DNA of 64,000 nt from Phoronis australis. Its lineage: Eukaryota; Phoronida; Phoronidae. The position numbers and the translations under genes were made by a program. The stretch spans positions 331,009 through 395,008 of the forward strand of contig NMRA01000066.1 in assembly GCA_002633005.1 (NCBI GenBank), given 5' to 3'. The notes beneath the pieces were generated by a model that was not told the origin of the DNA, did not search any database, and worked only from the letters and a program-made list of their open reading frames with translations. How positions within the stretch are numbered: the first letter of the stretch is position 1; each line of letters starts with the position of its first letter. This document shows, one piece after another, positions 59,401 to 64,000 of the stretch.

Positions 59401-60227
59401 ACAATAGGTTATCATTGTTACATCTCTATCAAAGAAGTGACCAATTTGTTAAGATAATTTATGTTCATACCAAATGATTTGCATTGTCTTATTAAATTGA
59501 GAATGCGCAAATGAAGTACTAAATTTACAAACAACCCTGGGTCCTCGTGTGGGCTGGAAACTATCCGAGAACCAGTTACAATCTAGCAAAAGTCTTGTTT
59601 TGCAAGACTAATTTTATGTTAATGAGTATGGTAATATTTCATTGTTACCCCAATGTAAAAAGGCACACTTTTTATTATTTGTTTATTTCACTGTCAAATA
59701 ATGATTGCGTAATATTTGGAATTACTAGGGTTATGTCCTCACTTGTTTTTATGTGTATCTTTGTTGTCTTTAAAACCGCAATTTATTTACAAATTGTTTC
59801 TCTTCCTGATTATACTTGTACATACAGTTCTCCAGGAAATCAGTAGGTGGCGTTTGCTACTAATTTAAATATTCAAGGTTTAAATCATGCATTGTTAATT
59901 TAATTGCTGACTCGGATGTATGACATATTTCAGAAATACATGGATGGCGGGTTCACCAACAATTTGCCCACTTGTTTCTCTGATGGTAGAACGATAAGTC
60001 TTTCACCCTTCTGTGGGCGACAAGACATCAGTCCAAGAGATCCTGATGGATTGGGGATGTTCGTCACAGCCAAGAATCAACACTTCCAAATAAACTTCAA
60101 GAATATAGTCCGAGGCACGCACGCTTTGTTCCCTTCGTCTTCCAATGACCTTGAACTTTACTATCAAAAAGGAGGTCATGATGCGGTGAGATTTTTAAAA
60201 ACGCATGGTTGGATTGAGGACAGGTGA
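53250..60227 (+). CDS. PNPLA4: Patatin-like phospholipase, PNPLA4-like, 4 coding exons, 259 residues
   Basis: Four phase-0 exons (53250-53438, 55389-55619, 56723-56788, 59934-60227) give a complete protein close to the roughly 250 residues usual for PNPLA4. The oxyanion-hole motif FAGCGF is at residues 11-16, the nucleophile motif GASGG at 44-48 (Ser46), and the catalytic Asp in MDGGFTN at 166. ALTPGF, NRxxxSxTN-like LFISVTN and ISLSPFCGRQDISP match PNPLA4. The family hydrolyses acylglycerols and retinyl esters and transfers acyl groups on lipid droplets or membranes. The catalytic dyad is intact. The head-to-head neighbour is the receptor, about 8 kb away. Confidence 0.93.
55058..55233. repeat. 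35-bp tandem repeat, 5 copies
   Basis: Five nearly identical units of tgttgcattattgcacctca plus tatgtcttaccttgc, in PNPLA4-like intron 1. One unit has cgtatg in place of catatg. Since 35 is not a multiple of three and the unit has no stop in any plus frame, all three frames stay open; these are not genes. Confidence 0.95.
55389..55619 (+). CDS. PNPLA4: PNPLA4-like exon 2
   Basis: 77 codons from acceptor ttttgcag to a gtgcct donor, encoding ESVKFSFELAKEVKG, PFGALTPGF, and ANDRLFISVTNVDTKENQ, all typical of PNPLA4. Confidence 0.93.
56090..56174. repeat. 27-bp tandem repeat, 3 copies
   Basis: Three units of gtcccatgtgtactgcacta plus tactgag, in PNPLA4-like intron 2. Confidence 0.9.
56230..56400. 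repeat. About 56-bp tandem repeat, 3 copies
   Basis: Three units beginning accttgttatgaaggacagt and ending gacattact, followed by (aata)n. Intronic. Confidence 0.9.
56723..56788 (+). CDS. PNPLA4: PNPLA4-like exon 3
   Basis: A 66-bp exon after tttccatttag encodes WLLCSCYIPVYAGIKAPQVN, the equivalent of the LLASSFVP-x-YAGL segment of PNPLA4. It ends at gtaact. It was missed by open-frame length because it is short. Confidence 0.88.
59934..60227 (+). CDS. PNPLA4: PNPLA4-like exon 4: catalytic Asp and C-terminus
   Basis: 97 codons and a TGA follow acceptor catatttcag. It encodes KYMDGGFTNNLP with the catalytic Asp, then SLSPFCGRQDISP, NIVRGTHALFP and the terminal FLKTHGWIEDR. An aataaa signal lies at about 60630. 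Confidence 0.94.
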   Translation, partial: KYMDGGFTNNLPTCFSDGRTISLSPFCGRQDISPRDPDGLGMFVTAKNQHFQINFKNIVRGTHALFPSSSNDLELYYQKGGHDAVRFLKTHGWIEDR

Positions 60228-63200
60228 TCGAGGATTGATTTGCTTGTTAGCGGATTTTTGATTAAATGTTGTTATGGAGGATTCTTAACTTTTTACAAAA
60301 AGATTGTTGTTGTTTTGTGAAAAACATTTGAATTCTGTAGTATTGTACTATCTCTGTAGTTTTGGTAAACATTGGGTTGATGTTGGTAGAAAATTTTGCC
60401 ATTGATTTAGGCACATTTTTCTTTTGTGGGTGTAACCATGTTTCTAGTCTAATCAAACTTTATTTTTATTTTATTTATTGGGTATTTATTTTAGCCTGTG
60501 GAATTTCTTATCCCTTAATAATTTGAGCTTCAAACAAATAACCAGACAACTGTGCAGATATTAAATTCAACTTTCTGAATCTTTGTTTTTCCTGTGATTT
60601 TTTTATTAAGTAGGTTTTGTATTATTAGGAAATAAAACAAGATGAGATCTTATAGTTTTCACAAAGTTTTTACTAATTGGCATTTGATTGCCATTGTTTT
60701 ATACTTTTCTGAGCACAATGTGGTTATTGTTCAGAGGATGCAAAGACATGCGTTGTAGTTATATAACCCGGTTGAGCATCTTTCATACACTCATTGGTTG
60801 TATCCATAAATTACCAGTGTCCAAAGAGGTTACTTATATTGCTTGTGCCTGTTCTGGAACATTCATGTCACTGGTCAGTTGGCTTGAGGTTGTAGCATTT
60901 GATTTTGCTTCACACTCACGGCTATTTGATTACAACACTCACGCTGTCTATGTCAACTTGGTGCCACAATGTGTTGGAATTTCATTTTTTTAATAAATAT
61001 CCGACTGCGTAATGTTATTGTAATTAATTGACTTCAATTAATGACACTCTTTTCAACACACAGGAAGAGTTTTATCAACCGGTTGACGACACTAACTTAT
61101 AATCATGGTCCTATAAACCTGCCCATTTACAAACAACTGCAGTTTATGTGTTAACTTTTATAAAACTTAAGGCATTCACGTGGTTCGGTTTATAGAAGTT
61201 CATTATTGCACCAGAAATATACTCTCGGGGTGCTGCGTATGGACAAAATAAATTGAACACAATCGGAGCGCAATGTCTTATTCGACGGTGACTTGTGGTG
61301 GCTGGCCCACTAAGAACTGGAAGTGCCGTGATGAAGTTGACTTGATCACTTCCTTATGTTTAATTTAGGCTCACTTAGGATTGTGTATCAAGAATTAAAA
61401 GCTCTTTTTAAAAAAAGAGCTTTTAATTGTTGATACCACTGCCTGGTGTTTCTGTGATATTCTTTGATACATTATCGAAACCGGTTACATTAAATGTCTA
61501 TGTGGACAGCAAAAACAATATCAATGAAAAGCAAACCCGAGAAGTCGATGTCATTCCGGTCACCAGTAGATCCCTTTAAAATGTCACGCCAAAACTGTTG
61601 AATTTCCATTGGCGCTACAAATCAATGGCTTTCAGTTGAGGTAAAATAAGAAGTGTGTGAATTCTGCTATCGCACTTCCTACAGAGATACTTATTCACAA
61701 ATTTCGTTTTTTAATAACAAGCAAGACTCAGTTACCACACTGTGTCACAAAATATTTGTATTCATTAATTAACATTGATTTACATATTTCCAAGCCTATG
61801 TTACGTGACGGCATTCCAAACGCTTTCGTTGCCTGCGCACAGAAAAATAATGATTACAATAATGTTTCCCAATTGATCTAAGTAACTACTGTGTAACGTA
61901 AAACACTATCCTATAAACAATAGTAACTATATAGCTAACCACACAAGTCTTACTAATATTCTCTCTGTGAAATTAACATTAAAAACCAGTGCCCTGTTTA
62001 TTGCCTCTTCACAACTGTGACCTCAATATAAAGAATAGGTTTTAACCAGTAGGAACACATCGTGACAGTTTTTGTAATAATACAGCTACCGTGGTGGTTT
62101 TAATGACTACAATGCCATCTCCCCATCTCGATTATCCGCACTTGGGTTAAAATTAGAAGGTATTAAAAGAGGTGTACGGAAGGTGCCGCTTGTATGGGTG
62201 ACTTACGACCATTTTTTACAATAGGGTGCTCTTTTGATAAAATTTCTAACGAAAAGGTACCTTCCCAACACAATTTCGTAGAAAAGGGTTCACTTTTGGA
62301 GCTCGAATTTTCATCAATAAAGTTCTTTTGTTCAGCTACACAACTCTACTGATGGGTTTTCAATATTCTCTAGTGTGTCGAGGATTGTGTTTAAAATTTG
62401 TTGCAAAAGATGCACTCGTTATTGAAAACATCGTCTTTGCGGGTTTATGTGGGTTATAAATTCTGCTGTCCAAAAATCCCTTCTAAATGGTTTGTATGTG
62501 GAATTATAGGGGCCGTACGAAATGTTAACTTCTTTATATGAGCCCCTTTCTATAGTGTCCTCTCTCTCAGTAGGTGGGTATCTTTGATTTTCCAGCTGCC
62601 CCCCAAAAATATAGTGGAGTATCCTCGTTGTGTCAAAACTCACCACTTACAGTGCTTGCTCATGCTTACATAGATTCGGATATGTCCTCAAAGTTAAGCT
62701 GTCTAGTAAAATTATCCGAACTGATCAACTTCATTGAAATTATTGCATTTTTTGGTGTTAAACAGACCAAAAATCCATAACAAGACATTTCCGAAGGATT
62801 CGGAACGTCCGTGCTCCAAAGGTGTCGGGCGCCACTTTACTGGAGCAGGCCGCGGGTCCATTAGTACAGAAGTTCTGACTGATCAAAAGGCAAGGCTCAC
62901 AAGCCCAGTAAACACAGTTCATTGATTTGCAAACAAGCAGTTCACCAGACATGTCTGTGAATCGTGGTAGACGGTCAGTGAGCCGTGCTTTCAACGTGAA
63001 GAACTGTGTTGCATGAATGCGACAACAATGTTGTAAATGGAACTGACGTGCTCCAGTTAGTATTGTGATTTCGTTTCCAAAAAAGAGGCCAGGGAGTTTT
63101 TGAGGAAAGTGCTAGGGCTCTTTCAGAAGCTTGTTTTGCTGAACGGAATTGTTGCAAGGGGCACTTTGCACGTACGCCGGGTTTGCATACACTTCAATTG

Positions 63201-63672
63201 TCGTACTTTAACAAGGAAGTGCTCGGAGCCTCGATCAGTGCGATTGACAAGTGATGGCCCAGGAGAGGGAATTTTTTTCAAGCTCGGTTTCCAAAACTCA
63301 TGTGGACTCTTTCGTGGTAAGGACTCCTTCGGAAATCCCCGGTAACCAAAATTACGCAATAATTACCCCTACAAAATGGACTTCGAATTTTTTCTAATGA
63401 TAGTCTTGTGTATCCGTTGTAACGGAGAACATGCACTAAAGTGCACTACGAATCCCTGAAAAATCGCAACCCGACACCCCACTGAATTTTAGACAGCTTG
63501 AATACAATTCCATACTGTTTTTAACTTTCAACTACACTGTAAATGTTGGGACCAATTCGTTATGCTTGATGCGCAGACGTCTTGATTTCGCAAATGAGCA
63601 GCATGTACAGCCAGATGAACAGAGCGACCAAAGATGCCGCTGGTAAGGGAGGTTACGAGATTGTGTCACGTA
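60228..63672. other. Intergenic region between convergent genes
   Basis: This holds the 3' untranslated end of the lipase and the downstream flank of the polyketide synthase gene. A hairpin lies at 61385-61436. Short frames near 62700-63360 have no recognisable domain. Confidence 0.45.
61385..61436. repeat. Perfect-stem hairpin
   Basis: The sequence gtatcaagaattaaaagctc followed by ttttt pairs with its complement aaaaaagagcttttaattgt tgatac, with one mismatch near the outer end and almost no loop. Confidence 0.8.
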
Positions 63673-63935
63673 TTAAAACGATATAACAACTTCTCCCTTT
63701 GTCGCTTTTTTCAGCAGAACATCAGTTGTCATGCCGCCGAGAATGTCTAGTTGGGAAATACTCATCCCGAATTCCTTGTTCACCCAGTTCACCATGTCGA
63801 CCGCCATTAGGGAATCTACACCGTAGTCGGTCAGTGGTCGACTTTTGTCGATGGCCTCCTTCGATATGTATAACAAATCACTCAATTTATTGATGAATTG
63901 CTCCTCTAGGTCTTCCTGGGACACCTTGGGGGCTT
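63673..63935 (-). CDS. Polyketide-synthase-like, last coding exon: acyl carrier protein (partial gene)
   Basis: A minus-strand exon begins after acceptor tgttcttacag in phase 1 and ends at TAA. It encodes a complete carrier-protein core: LSDLLYISKEAIDKSRPLTD, then YGVDSLMAVDMVNWV and ISQLDILGG. Ser in GVDSL is the attachment site of the 4'-phosphopantetheine arm that carries the growing chain. The D-S-L-M-A-V form is typical of the C-terminal ACP of animal type I polyketide synthases and related FAS-like proteins. The catalytic domains must lie beyond 64000. It converges on the lipase gene. Confidence 0.9.
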
Positions 63936-64000
63936 CTGTAAGAACAGTGCGTTTTATGCGTTCATACACGTTATTAGAAAATCTATTATCACAGACCTAT

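Overview
The window is animal genomic DNA, not prokaryotic. Coding sequence is split into short exons with GT..AG introns and clean phase agreement, and most of the rest is intron and repeat-rich intergenic DNA. The gene families present (a large adhesion G-protein-coupled receptor with C-type lectin domains, an intronless LRAT-fold protein, a PNPLA4-type patatin lipase, and the carrier-protein end of an animal polyketide synthase) suit an invertebrate deuterostome such as a hemichordate or lancelet. The species cannot be fixed from sequence reading alone. Two ambiguous bases (n at 38830 and 44896) mark assembly uncertainty.

Layout. (1) 1-3210: gene-poor flank with a decayed reverse-transcriptase fragment on the minus strand. 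(2) 3211-45156, minus strand: one adhesion GPCR gene that I assembled from 21 coding exons with consistent phases, about 1478 residues. Order: signal peptide, two C-type lectin-like domains, a divergent Ig-like domain, a SEA domain with a GSIVV cleavage motif, a GAIN domain with an intact GPS (HL/T), a 223-residue acidic linker built of 11-residue repeats, a seven-helix domain, and a cytoplasmic tail that is again built of 11-residue repeats. (3) Its introns hold other things: a 213-bp palindrome and a tRNA-derived SINE (4.5-5.7 kb); a decayed, partly inverted LINE (7.7-11.2 kb); and, in the 14.5-kb intron 11, a plus-strand LRAT-fold gene (23652-24866) plus two related TIR transposons with a THAP-like reading frame. 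(4) 45157-53249: a head-to-head intergenic region with repeats and no convincing gene. (5) 53250-60227, plus strand: a complete four-exon PNPLA4-like lipase of 259 residues. (6) 60228-63672: tail-to-tail intergenic DNA. (7) 63673-63935, minus strand: the last coding exon of a polyketide-synthase-like gene, an acyl carrier protein; the rest lies beyond the window.

The most unusual element is the receptor. In adhesion GPCRs the tethered agonist after the GPS normally lies close to TM1. Here about 230 residues, mostly an N-glycosylation-rich 11-residue repeat, lie between the cleavage site and TM1. A second, unrelated 11-residue repeat forms the cytoplasmic end. The receptor also has two potential self-cleavage sites (SEA and GPS). 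All exon joins were made by eye from splice consensus and phase and have no transcript support.
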